Positions 56,201 to 64,000 of a stretch of DNA of 64,000 nt are shown here, one piece after another. Made by a program: the position numbers and the translations under genes. The notes beneath the pieces were generated by a model. The model saw only the letters and a program-made list of their open reading frames with translations. It was not told the origin of the DNA and did no database searches. The stretch comes from Mortierella alpina (taxonomy: Eukaryota > Mortierellomycota > Mortierellomycetes > Mortierellales > Mortierellaceae): the NCBI GenBank assembly GCA_029449245.1, contig JANATF010000022.1, positions 15,001-79,000 on the forward strand, written 5' to 3'. Position 1 is the stretch's first letter. Each line of letters begins with the position of its first letter.

Positions 56201-56824
56201 TCTGCAATGTGCCCAGCTCTCATCGGCAAGGTGGAGATTGTTGGCTGGAGGGAACCTGGCCTAGAGCAGGGCACGACGCACACGATGATGTCGATGGAGG
56301 AGTTCATGGACGCCCATGTCAACCATGGATCAACCCGCAACAACATGCCCGTCGCGCCATTTTTCTTCCCAAAATCCAAGCCGTCGGGACCAGACTTGGT
56401 TTTCTTCATCAGGATCGACGGTTCTCGGGTGATTCCCATTTTCGTTCAGATGAAGCTGCACCAAGGATCGTCTAACTTCTCGGAGAAGGACTGGAGTGAG
56501 GCTCTCAGCACTGTCTCGGCGCCCAAAATTGAAGACCATGCAAAGGATTTTCGCAAGTATTGCCTTGACAACGTCTATGTCAGCATGATAGTTGCCTACC
56601 CTACCAAATGGACTGAGGCATTGCTAGCACCCTCAGAAATCCCAAAGGACTCTAGCGGTGTCCAGCAGGTTGTGATCAACGTCAGTGATAACAATTTCGG
56701 CGATATTTTCCCGCAGGAACACGTGGAGTTTATTGATCGACTCAAGAATGCTCGAAAGCGCACCGCTGACAATGATGACAACGATGACAGCACTACTGAG
56801 TGCACCAAGAAGTCGAGGAGCTAA
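53297..56824 (+). CDS. Crinkler (CRN-type) protein: ubiquitin-like N-domain, P-loop NTPase, nuclease-like C-terminus
   Basis: Nine exons: 53297-53624, 53719-53802, 53894-54187, 54290-54304, 54398-55086, 55146-55188, 55303-55476, 55607-55903, 55983-56824. Every junction is in phase; 921 residues. Exon 4 is a 15-nt microexon encoding VFGVS, so the P-loop VFGVSGCGKT is split over three exons. N-domain (1-110) carries LFCLVEGEATSQAFSV and LTLWRVSIP, the fungal CRN header. NTPase part has Walker A near residue 240 and LLVVHDEAQ near 400. The C-terminal part has GPDLVFFIR (about 777) and IPIFVQMKL (about 795), fitting a PD-(D/E)xK fold with Gln in place of the acidic residue. The tail KKSRS is basic. 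In CRN/CR proteins such NTPase-nuclease combinations are proposed to act in the nucleus of host or rival cells; that is family knowledge, not shown here. No secretion signal is seen. Confidence 0.88.
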
Positions 56825-57010
56825 TCTTTCATTGTAGCTCTGCCTCAATAAAATGCACCTTCGTACTTGGTGACATGTTACAGATTGCACTACTGCATCT
56901 CCCTTCGTTCACATGCCTTTTCTTCACTTCAACTGTTAATGGCGGATTGGTGAGCAGGAAGACGCGAGCGGTGGGAAAACGGCGGGGGAGTGCTTCTTTA
57001 ATGAATACGG

Positions 57011-57018
57011 TGACGTCA
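57011..57018. promoter_or_regulatory. TGACGTCA octamer, Crinkler 2
   Basis: Perfect ATF/CREB-type palindrome 193 bases 5' of the ATG at 57,211. A TTTTATAG lies 30 bases further on (near 57,050). Confidence 0.55.
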
Positions 57019-57145
57019 GGATGGAATTTCTCCGCCCGTTTTCACACGCTTTTATAGACTGCATCGTTTACACTGCTACTCCTACATCTTCACTGCTTTA
57101 TACCCATCGTCAAGTCAAATTCAAGCACAACGCTCTCTGATCATA

Positions 57146-57183
57146 CAACAACAACAGCAACAACAACAACAACAACAGCAAAC
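57146..57183. repeat. CAA trinucleotide run in the Crinkler 2 leader
   Basis: ACAACAACAACAGCAACAAC and continuing CAA/CAG units just before the start codon region. CAA-rich 5' leaders are unstructured and common before highly translated fungal genes. Confidence 0.75.
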
Positions 57184-57210
57184 CAAGAAAACACTCGCAA
57201 TCACCATAAC

Positions 57211-58855
57211 ATGACGAACAAAATGACGCTCTTCTGTCTCGTGGAAGGAGAAACATTGTCCAGAGCCTTTTCTGTTAAGATCCAGCCTGATGGCAACGTT
57301 GACGACCTTAAGGAACTCATCAAGTCTAAAAAGGCTCCCCGATTCGATGATCTTGCTGCCGACGAACTCACTCTCTGGAAGGTGTCCATCCCCATTGTCG
57401 CTGATAAGCACAAGATGATCACCCTGGATACTCTTGACAAAAGAGATGAGCTTGATCCACGAGATGACATTGCAGCTGTTTTCGATGGTGAAGCACCAAA
57501 GAAATCAGACCTTGTCCTTGTCCAACGCCCAACACCCCTTCCGTCAGGTAATGAAGTGCCCGTTCGATGCCGCTCCTGAATTAGCTAGTAAAATAGGTGC
57601 TAATCTTTTTTTTGTTCGTCTGTTATGTTATATAGGCCTAGACCCAGAGGTTGCCGCTCTGCGCAAACAGTTGTCTGAGATCCTTGATTCGTCGATTTGT
57701 AAGCGAATTACATGTCAGATGTCGCGCCTCTTTTATGGGGGATACGCTTTACATGCAAGTGCTAAGTTTTTCTCCCTCTTTTTTAAACAATGCTGAATAG
57801 GTGTTGACATATCCATCTGGCCCGAAAGAAAGTTTGCGTTTAGTTGGTCGACCGAGATCGAGACAGCTACTCTGGATGATCTCAAGAGGCACCTCTACAA
57901 GTATGACTCCCATTACGCCAATGACGACTACCTGGAGATGTATCTCTGCAACAATGGACATGTAAGGGCGGAGGCTATTATTGACGACGACTGTCTGCGA
58001 AAGCTTCTTCGAATCGCCAAAACGACATACAGGACCACACTGAAAACTGGGGCCAAGATTAAGTGGAGTATATCACTCGCAACCCCATCCAAGAACTACT
58101 CTAAATGGACGTTCAAGGATGTCTGTGCAGAGTATGGTATCACATCTAACACGGAGCCTAAGATTGCCGAACTGCCACCTTTTCCTGAAATCCAAACCGA
58201 AGCAATGGACACGGAGCTGAGGAGGGAGATGTTGGACCAACTTTTGAAGGAGGTTGATGCAAGGATACAAATCTTGAGATTGGGCGGAGCCAATGAGGCT
58301 ACCAGGTCGATCGTTGTGTCGTCTTTTTTGGTTGCAGCAACGAGGCTCTATCATGAGGATCTTTATCTTGAGGCGCAACGAGAGCTCAGTGGGCGACGAG
58401 GACATGGACCGGTTGATTACTCCGTGCACTCTGTGAAGGACCCAACTTTTACCCTTGGGGTAACAGAGGTGAAGAAAGACGATTTCAACCAGGGATTGGC
58501 TCAAAACATAGTGCAGCTGGAATCGGCCCTGACAGCAAAGAAGCGTAAGCGAGAGGCATATGAAGTGGACGGAGATGAAGAGCCACCAAGGAAGCTGACG
58601 TCTTACGGAGTTGTTACGGATGCCTCTGGGTGGTTATTTGTCGAATGCACTATGGATGAGGATGAATCGGTGTCTTACAGAGTTGCCGAGCTTCCGGAGC
58701 AGCTGAATTTCAAGAAGGAATGGAAGGAGGATGCCAAAACAGTGTTTGGTAAGTTGGTGTGGCTCTGGAAAAGGATGCGGGAGGAGATACCGACACGCGA
58801 TAGCTACGCCAGGAAACTGTCCTCCTCTGCCAGCAACAAGAGGATAAATCTGTAA
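57211..58855 (+). CDS. Crinkler (CRN-type) protein with PD-(D/E)xK nuclease-like C-terminus
   Basis: Three exons: 57211-57547, 57636-57698, 57801-58855; donors GTAATG and GTAAGC, acceptors ATATAG and GAATAG; phases match; 484 residues. N-domain (1-112) with LFCLVEGETLSRAFSV and LTLWKVSIP is a clear paralogue of the 53-kb gene. The first intron sits at the same place, after the domain's LVQRP end. A short helix (VAALRKQLSEIL) follows, then a C-terminal domain without an NTPase. It contains GPVDYSV (about 337), GVTEVKK (about 355) and QNIVQLE (about 368), matching the D...ExK...Q pattern of restriction-endonuclease-fold nucleases. KKRKRE at about 381 is a good nuclear signal. It is a smaller architecture than the neighbour, consistent with modular CRN tails. 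Effector or inter-organism role is family inference. Confidence 0.87.
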
Positions 58856-59255
58856 ATAAAAAAAGCACAATACGAAGTAACGAAGTGCCTTGGCTGGGAG
58901 GTTTAAGAGAAATGCAGTTAACTTAGCAAGAGAAGGCAGTAGCCTTGCGGCATTGTACCCAGGAACACTCCACTGAAAGGAAAGAAAAAGAGGCGGCAAG
59001 GATCAATAACTCACTATGGACCAGAGTGATGTTAGGCGAACTCCGGCTCTGCGAAAAATTTCTTTCCAGTCGAAGTCTTTCTACTGTACTTCCATTTTCG
59101 CCTAATCTTAACCTCGCTCTGCTTGTGCGCGAGATTAGCTAAAGGTAATTCATACCCTGGACCTGCCTCAACTTAATTCCTTAGGGTATTATAATACTAT
59201 TAATACGTTCTGATTCATTAAATCTATTGTCAGCCGCAGCAGACAAAGTGCGGGC
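58856..59255. other. Intergenic, no gene seen
   Basis: Crinkler 2 terminator region and AT-rich DNA. No conserved frame or repeat found. Confidence 0.35.
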
Positions 59256-59259
59256 CTCT

Positions 59260-59792
59260 TCAACTGCGACAGATGTCGAACAGTGAAGAACGATGTGTCG
59301 ACGCATCTGTGCCGTCGCCTGTAGCAGGGAAGTCCAAGGGTGTGTTTGGAGTAGCGTCGTCTGGACCGTCCAGGGATATGACTTCCACCTCCAAGAATTG
59401 CTGATCTCCGTTGAAAGTGGGTATGCTTTCAGCCGAAGGTTGTCGTGGTATGGTATCCCCAGTTAGTTCATGGGTGGCCGAAATCTCGTCAGAAATGACT
59501 ATTGGACTGTTGACTGATGAGCTTGCGTTGGATGGCAATGAAAACCTGCGGTTTGTGAGGCGTCGCTTCTTGCGCCTTCAATGATACCGACCGGCGCCTC
59601 TCCGGAGACGCTGACGTGCAAGTTTACGAAAACAGTTGTCAGTTCTACACTTGGCTTTACAAGAACATGTGCTTCAGCGGTTAAAACATATTTCGAACAT
59701 CTTACCCTTCTGCTTCTTGGGCAACAGCTCCACGATTTTTCAGGGTCGTCTTCTGAATAGCGCTTTCTTGTAGTGTCCGTTGGAAGCCGCAT
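59260..59792 (-). CDS. Possible small multi-exon orphan gene
   Basis: An exon-like piece from ATG 59,792 to a GTAAGAT donor at 59,705 is followed by a long frame ending at 59,260 that reads RRKKRRLTNRRFSLPSNASS and then Ser/Asp/Pro-rich sequence (IVISDEISATHE, FLEVEVISLDGPDD). The joining acceptor is not clear. The first piece resembles 46,950-47,040. A basic patch followed by acidic disorder would fit a small nuclear protein. Low certainty. Confidence 0.35.
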
Positions 59793-60326
59793 CTGTTTCG
59801 GGAACAGTGCGTTGAGTGTCTATATCGCTGCTTGTATGTAAGGCGTGTCCGTTGTACTCATATTAGAGGGAGGGACAAGAGGGTACAAGGTACATATATG
59901 GTCCTGGCCTTCGGATAATAAGCTTGAGTCTTCATGATATTCGACTCTGCCAGTTATTATAGTTCATGCACCCTCGCCTTGACTCCACTCTCCGATCATG
60001 GATTCGATTCAAGCATCGTGCTACCTTCTCACCATCCTTTGCGCCCAAAAGTTCCGGCTCTTCAGTCCAGCTCAAAATTACGGGGAAGCCACATGCCTTC
60101 GCAGCTCTTCCACGATGATGGTTTATTGACGCGTGTTAAAAATACCACTCACTCTTCTTTTTTTAGTTTGCTTTGTTCGAGTGGTTCTTGTTTACACTAA
60201 AACTACTTAGCAGGTGTTGAGAGCTGTTTGAATTTGAATGAAATTGGATTGTTAGGCAATTCAAACACGATAAAGTTACACGCGATGCATCGACCTACGT
60301 ATATCCTCACAGAGCTTACCATGGAC

Positions 60327-60626
60327 TCAAGTAACCTTTACGAAGACAATGAATGCATTTTCGGGGCCGTAGGGAACGCCTAACTGGCCCTTATAAGTTT
60401 CGGTTAACATTCCAAGAGTCATGTATTCGTCGTCAGGAGATATTTCAGTGCCATCTTGCAACTTCCAAGACAGCGCAAGATGTGAAGGAGTTAGATTCCC
60501 AAGGATATCCTCGTTGAGGATGAGGTCCTTAAGACCCGCGATCGTGTCCCGTCGGTCTGGAGAGAGTTCAAGGTTCTGCAAATTTGCATTCGTGAATAAA
60601 CAGGTAGCCGAAAGAATGCTGTTCAT
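60327..60626 (-). CDS. Small ubiquitin-like / CRN-header-like protein
   Basis: ATG at 60,626, 99 residues, single exon. The spacing of hydrophobic positions (TIAGLKDLILNEDIL, LTPSHLALSWKLQDG, ENAFIVFVKVT) resembles the CRN N-domain of the two Crinklers (hxxLKxhIK..., LTLWxV, xxLVQRP). The signature LFCLVEGE is absent. It stops where a CRN header would meet its first intron, so it may be a header without a tail or an independent ubiquitin-like protein. Confidence 0.45.
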   Translation of the reverse strand: MNSILSATCLFTNANLQNLELSPDRRDTIAGLKDLILNEDILGNLTPSHLALSWKLQDGTEISPDDEYMTLGMLTETYKGQLGVPYGPENAFIVFVKVT

Positions 60627-60859
60627 GTTGAGAAATTCAAAGACTGGAGGGATGTCTACGCCGGCGATTGCTAACAGAGCACTGAGTGGAGCACTGATGC
60701 GATGTAAGGCGCACCTCCGAAAATTGACGCGCTTTATTTAAAGAAAAGCGGTATGTCAATGGCAAGACGACACAGCAACTGCAAAACCTACGCATAAGGC
60801 AATGCAATAGGCCGTGGCAAGGACAAGATATCTAGACAAGTTGCACCAAGGAAGTTGAA

Positions 60860-62020
60860 GACGATGGCGTATGTGCTTGTTCTGCATGTAAAACGATGGG
60901 GCAACACGCCAGAGAGATGGTACAATGCTTTTACGCGCATAAAAAAGATGGGCGCGGTGAACACAAAGCAAACAAGGGGAAGAAGACGACGGTGCATGCA
61001 AAAAGCGATGAAAAAACACGCCAAAGAGATGGTATAATGCTTTTATGCGCATAAAAAAGATGGGCGAGGTGAACACCAGTGGTGTGTGCGAAAAAGATGG
61101 TGCAACACGGTAGGGAGATGGTACAATGCTTCTGCGCGCATAAAAATGATGGGCGAGGTGGGTGTATGCAAAAAAGATGGGACAACACGGCAGAGAGATG
61201 ACTCAATGCTTTTTGCGCGCATGAAAAAGATGGGCGAGTGAACACAGGGGGAATGCATGCAAAAAAAGATGGGCAATACTGCAGAGAGATGGTACAATAC
61301 TTCTGCGCGCATAACAATGATGGGCGAGGTGGACACCAGTGGTGTACGCAAAAAAAATGGGGCAACACGGCAGAGATGACTCAGTGCTTTTTGCGCACAT
61401 AAAAAGGATGGGCGAGGTACACACAGGCAAACAAGGGGCGAGTGCATGCAAAACGATGGGGCAAGACGCCAGAGAGATGGCACGATGCTTTGCGCGCATA
61501 AAAGTGATGGGTGAGGTGAACACACAGCAAACAAGGAGAGAGTGCATGCAAAAACGATGGGGCAACACGCCAGAGAGATGGTACAATGCTTGTTGCGCGC
61601 ATAAAAAAGATGGGCGAGGTGAGCGAGCACCATGCAAACAAGGGAAGATTGAATGCAAAAACGATGGCGCACACTGCAGAGAGATGGTACAATGCTTTTG
61701 CGCGCATAAAAAAGATGGACGAGGTGAACTCAACACAAAGATTCAAGCAAAACGATGGGGCACCATGCCAGAGAGATGGTTCAATGCTTCTGTGCGCATA
61801 AAAAAAATGCGGTCAAAACAAGAAGACGATGTTGCATGCCAAAAAAGATGGGAAGACATACCAAGGAGACGGTACATTGCATTTGTGCGCATGAAAAAGA
61901 TGGGCGTGGTAGAAAAGTAGGGAAGCACAAACAAAAAAGATGGCGTGATTAGAGGTAGCACAGGCGGGGGAAAGAACTGAAGTCAACACTGCAAGCTGTG
62001 AGAAAAAAGATGGGCGGAAA
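60860..62020. repeat. Minisatellite of about 12 units of 85-110 bp
   Basis: Recurring words: ATGCAAAAA.GATGGGGCAAC, CACGCCAGAGAGATGGTAC, AATGCTTTTGCGCGCATAAA and AAGATGGGCGAGGTGAACAC, with optional GCAAACAAGGGG. GATGGGCGAG-like words are at about 60,949, 61,059, 61,147, 61,229, 61,319, 61,406, 61,506, 61,609, 61,713, 61,900 and 62,010. Units vary by indels and drift towards both ends. Open frames of about 200 residues occur on both strands because the unit lacks stops. Confidence 0.85.
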
Positions 62021-62094
62021 GATGACCACACATCGCTCGCTAAAATAGTCGAGGCAGCAACCATCGATCAACACCATGTAACATGAGGAGTTGT

Positions 62095-62664
62095 TTATGA
62101 ACGATTTGTCTTTGACTTGTTGGTGCCGGAGTGCTCCTCCTTTGACAGAAAACTATGGATTTCAGCCTGGGTCTTGAGGAGTTTGTCTATGGCTTCTTGT
62201 AACACTTGATCGCTGGCCATGAGCAATGTTCGAGAGTCTGCAGATGATTTCTCGCGAGCAGCTGCTGCATCTTCATCAGGCCATGCATTGAATGCTCTTG
62301 ATGTCGAGTCTCTGTCGTGTATGGGTTTCTGAGTCCTTTTCACGGTCGCAATAATTCCGAGAATGACCGTACATCGTGCGCGTTTCATTGCCTCCGATCC
62401 TAGGACGTGGACCCTGAGACTCTCATAGCATGCCAAGGAAGAGCCGCATTCACAAGTGTATGCGAAGTTGTTATTCTCATCTCGATTGAAGAACAAGACA
62501 ACTCCATCATCTAGAATTCGATGCGAGACTAGCTCATGATAGCCTTGGAGATGTCGCTTGTTCTTCTTATTTATCAGCTCTTCCTTAGGTTTCCCTTCGG
62601 GGCCTAGAAGACCGAGCTTGCAAGCATGAAAGTTACAGCTATTTTTCCGCACCTTTGGATCCAT
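62095..62664 (-). CDS. CxCG-motif orphan protein, paralogue of the 45-kb gene
   Basis: Single exon, ATG at 62,664, 189 residues. Order: SCNFHACKLGLLG with two Cys and a His, basic EELINKKNKRHLQGYHELV, then FAYTCECGSSLACYESLRVHV (C-x-C-G plus later Cys and His), basic MKRARCTVILG, a disordered middle (WPDEDAAAAREKSSAD), and a C-terminal helix (VLQEAIDKLLKTQAEIHSFL). It matches the 45-kb paralogue in layout. TGACGTCA lies 60 bases upstream in a region shared with the divergent BTB remnant. Function unknown; zinc binding is inferred from the Cys/His spacing. Confidence 0.7.
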   Translation of the reverse strand: MDPKVRKNSCNFHACKLGLLGPEGKPKEELINKKNKRHLQGYHELVSHRILDDGVVLFFNRDENNNFAYTCECGSSLACYESLRVHVLGSEAMKRARCTVILGIIATVKRTQKPIHDRDSTSRAFNAWPDEDAAAAREKSSADSRTLLMASDQVLQEAIDKLLKTQAEIHSFLSKEEHSGTNKSKTNRS

Positions 62665-62723
62665 CTGTTGAAGTGTGAAAAGGAACGCAATTGAGGCCTC
62701 GTTCCTGAGTTATATTAAGGTTG

Positions 62724-62731
62724 TGACGTCA
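62724..62731. promoter_or_regulatory. TGACGTCA octamer, CxCG gene 2
   Basis: Perfect ATF/CREB-type palindrome 60 bases 5' of the ATG at 62,664, followed by GTTACCATGTAAC, a second dyad. Confidence 0.6.
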
Positions 62732-62868
62732 CCTAGTTACCATGTAACTTGAATTCTAACTTTTGTTCCTTTTGTAGGGTACCATCACTTCAAAGTGCCA
62801 AACAACACGCTCAAACACATACTCCACGTCCTCCTCCCAGACTTCCTCATAGAAATCGAGAGTCCTCG

Positions 62869-63333
62869 ATGCAAGAATCTGCAACCGGAGTGATTGATCT
62901 GTCTTCGCAGTTCAGTCTCGAGGCATTTCGCGAGTTTATGGTCTACCTTTACTACAACAAGCACTTCACTGGTTCCTACCTACCCCTCTTGTTCGAGGTT
63001 TTGTGTATCGCGGACTATTATGATGTCGGTGCCTATAGAACATGCATCGACGATTGCAACATCAAGCTCATAGCAGACGTGCCCATGTGCCTCATGATTG
63101 CCAACGAGGCTCGGAAGCATGGGGTTCTCACAAGAAAAATATATTCTAGGTGCTTAACATTCTTGTCGGAGGCTCTTAAACCACGGAAGGCTGCCTGCTA
63201 TGATGAAGATAGCGGAGACTCAAAGGCGTGGTGTTGCGCAGCCCATTCCCAAAAGTGCAAAGAAAATACAGGACCCAACTTCTATACTGTAACCAAGACT
63301 AAAGATCACAAACATTATCGTACAACTGAATAA
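62869..63333 (+). pseudogene. BTB/POZ gene lacking its N-terminal third
   Basis: The open frame begins before 62,869 without ATG; the first in-frame ATG (MQESATGVIDLSSQFSLEAF) falls at residue 49 of the 27.2-kb paralogue. From there similarity is strong through FREFMVYLYYNKHF, LLFEVLCIADYYDVGAY and the SGDSKAWCC tail; it then ends 60 residues earlier. The missing part (strand and first helices) is needed for the BTB dimer interface. It complements the 22.4-kb remnant, which has only that part. It could be expressed as a 154-residue protein from the divergent promoter, but probably is a remnant. Confidence 0.65.
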
Positions 63334-63364
63334 CCTCAGTCTGCAATAAAACATACTTGACTTC

Positions 63365-63515
63365 CAGCACCAACCGCCTTGGGAGAACACCAACCGCCTT
63401 GTCTCCCAAGAATGAAAACCAACCGCCTTGTCTCGCAGGAAAAAAAGTGCTGCATGGGGGCATTGCTGGAAAAACAAGAAAAAAAATGCTGCATGGGGGA
63501 CCTGCGATGAGGGCG
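63365..63515. repeat. Short direct repeats (ACCAACCGCCTTG and AATGCTGCATGGGG)
   Basis: ACCAACCGCCTTG occurs three times between 63,368 and 63,432, and AA.TGCTGCATGGGG twice between 63,448 and 63,500. No gene. Confidence 0.6.
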
Positions 63516-63577
63516 TGTGAATTGCACTTTGAAAATATGGAATAGGAGTCCAACCTCAACCCTGACCCTTCTTGGAA

Positions 63578-63853
63578 TCACGGTGTTCGTTTATTTCCTT
63601 CAAGCTCATCCACACGTTGTTGCAACCGCTTGATAGTCGCCTCATGCTTTTCAACTGTCTCTTGGAGCTGGGTGTTTTCCGCAATGACATCCGTTAGAGC
63701 CTTCTCTAAATGAAACCTCATGTAGAGGCTGAACCCAGGAGTTTCCAGATTCTGAGATGAATTTTCAGGTTCATATGCATTGCAGCCCTGATTGCGGTGT
63801 TCAGTAAACGATGATGAGGATACGGTTTCCCCACAGTCGCAAGTAAAATTCAT
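63578..63853 (-). CDS. Small CxCG/coiled-coil protein
   Basis: ATG at 63,853, 91 residues, single exon. N-terminus MNFTCDCGETVSSSSFTEHR then GCNAYE: C-x-C-G with a following His and Cys, likely one zinc site and the same opening motif as the 45- and 62-kb proteins. Residues 40-90 form a coiled coil (LYMRFHLEKALTDVIAENTQ, LQETVEKHEATIKRLQQRVD). A partial homologue of the coiled coil is at 10,055-10,355. Short size and dimerisation helix suggest a small adaptor; no family name known to me. Confidence 0.65.
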   Translation of the reverse strand: MNFTCDCGETVSSSSFTEHRNQGCNAYEPENSSQNLETPGFSLYMRFHLEKALTDVIAENTQLQETVEKHEATIKRLQQRVDELEGNKRTP

Positions 63854-64000
63854 GATGGACCTTTCTGTTCGTGAAGCGCTATATTAGAAGGGCATGAAGT
63901 GAATGGGAAGTGAAGGAAGAGTTGGCGTGAGGTTCAGGGGAGAGGAGACGACTAACTTTTCCCAGCGACCGCACTGACCGCCACAACTCATATCATGCGG

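Noticed and set aside
61043-61736. Minus-strand frames of about 200 residues in the minisatellite
   Set aside because: Composition and period follow the repeat unit; competing frames exist on both strands.
1-64000. CRISPR arrays, bacterial operons, tRNA genes
   Set aside because: No regular short-repeat/spacer arrays, no Shine-Dalgarno-led gene strings, and no cloverleaf I could fold by eye; introns and gene families show a eukaryote.

Overview
The window is nuclear DNA of an early-diverging filamentous fungus, most likely a member of Mortierellomycota. The evidence is: many short spliceosomal introns (about 55-130 nt, mostly GTAAGT-type donors and YAG acceptors); pieces of a fungal-type 28S rRNA gene; and a gene set I associate with that group (NACHT proteins with HEAT repeats, Crinkler-type proteins, F-box/LRR proteins, BTB proteins, tyrosine recombinases of the Crypton/GCR1_C kind). 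The lineage is inferred from gene content; no search was run. Several exon models below were built by matching splice sites to reading phase. Many of the longest ATG-less frames become complete genes once spliced.

Layout. 0-9.2 kb: an edge-truncated coiled-coil orphan and a very large NACHT/HEAT STAND protein, separated by a 28S-derived repeat. 9.2-16.7 kb: gene-poor, packed with 28S-derived repeats, a second dispersed repeat, purine-rich DNA and two small secreted-protein genes. 16.8-19.6 kb: an apparently intact three-exon tyrosine recombinase. 20-30 kb: a broken F-box gene, a truncated BTB gene, an IRC3-like helicase, a free-standing RNase H gene, a two-exon zinc-ribbon gene, a full BTB gene and a broken LRR gene. 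30-38 kb: another 28S-derived repeat, an intact F-box/LRR gene, a second broken F-box copy and a second Crypton-like recombinase carrying one frameshift. 38-45 kb: a decayed zinc-ribbon copy, a TA-flanked MITE, an intact PIF1-like helicase with a hydrophobic C-terminus, and an F-box/LRR pseudogene. 45-52 kb: small orphan genes with motif-array promoters, another 28S-derived repeat, and an intact five-exon orphan. 53-59 kb: two Crinkler genes, one with nine exons (NTPase plus nuclease-like region) and one with three exons (nuclease-like C-terminus). 59-64 kb: small orphans, a one-kb minisatellite, a CxCG-motif gene, a BTB remnant and a CxCG/coiled-coil gene.

Taken together this reads as a fast-evolving accessory region. 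Gene families (F-box, BTB, CxCG proteins, zinc ribbon, NACHT/LRR) are present as intact and broken copies, transposon-derived genes are scattered among them, and a repeat family made from the 3' end of 28S rRNA recurs at least eight times. A perfect TGACGTCA octamer (ATF/CREB-type site) lies upstream of both Crinklers and two CxCG-protein genes, which suggests shared regulation.
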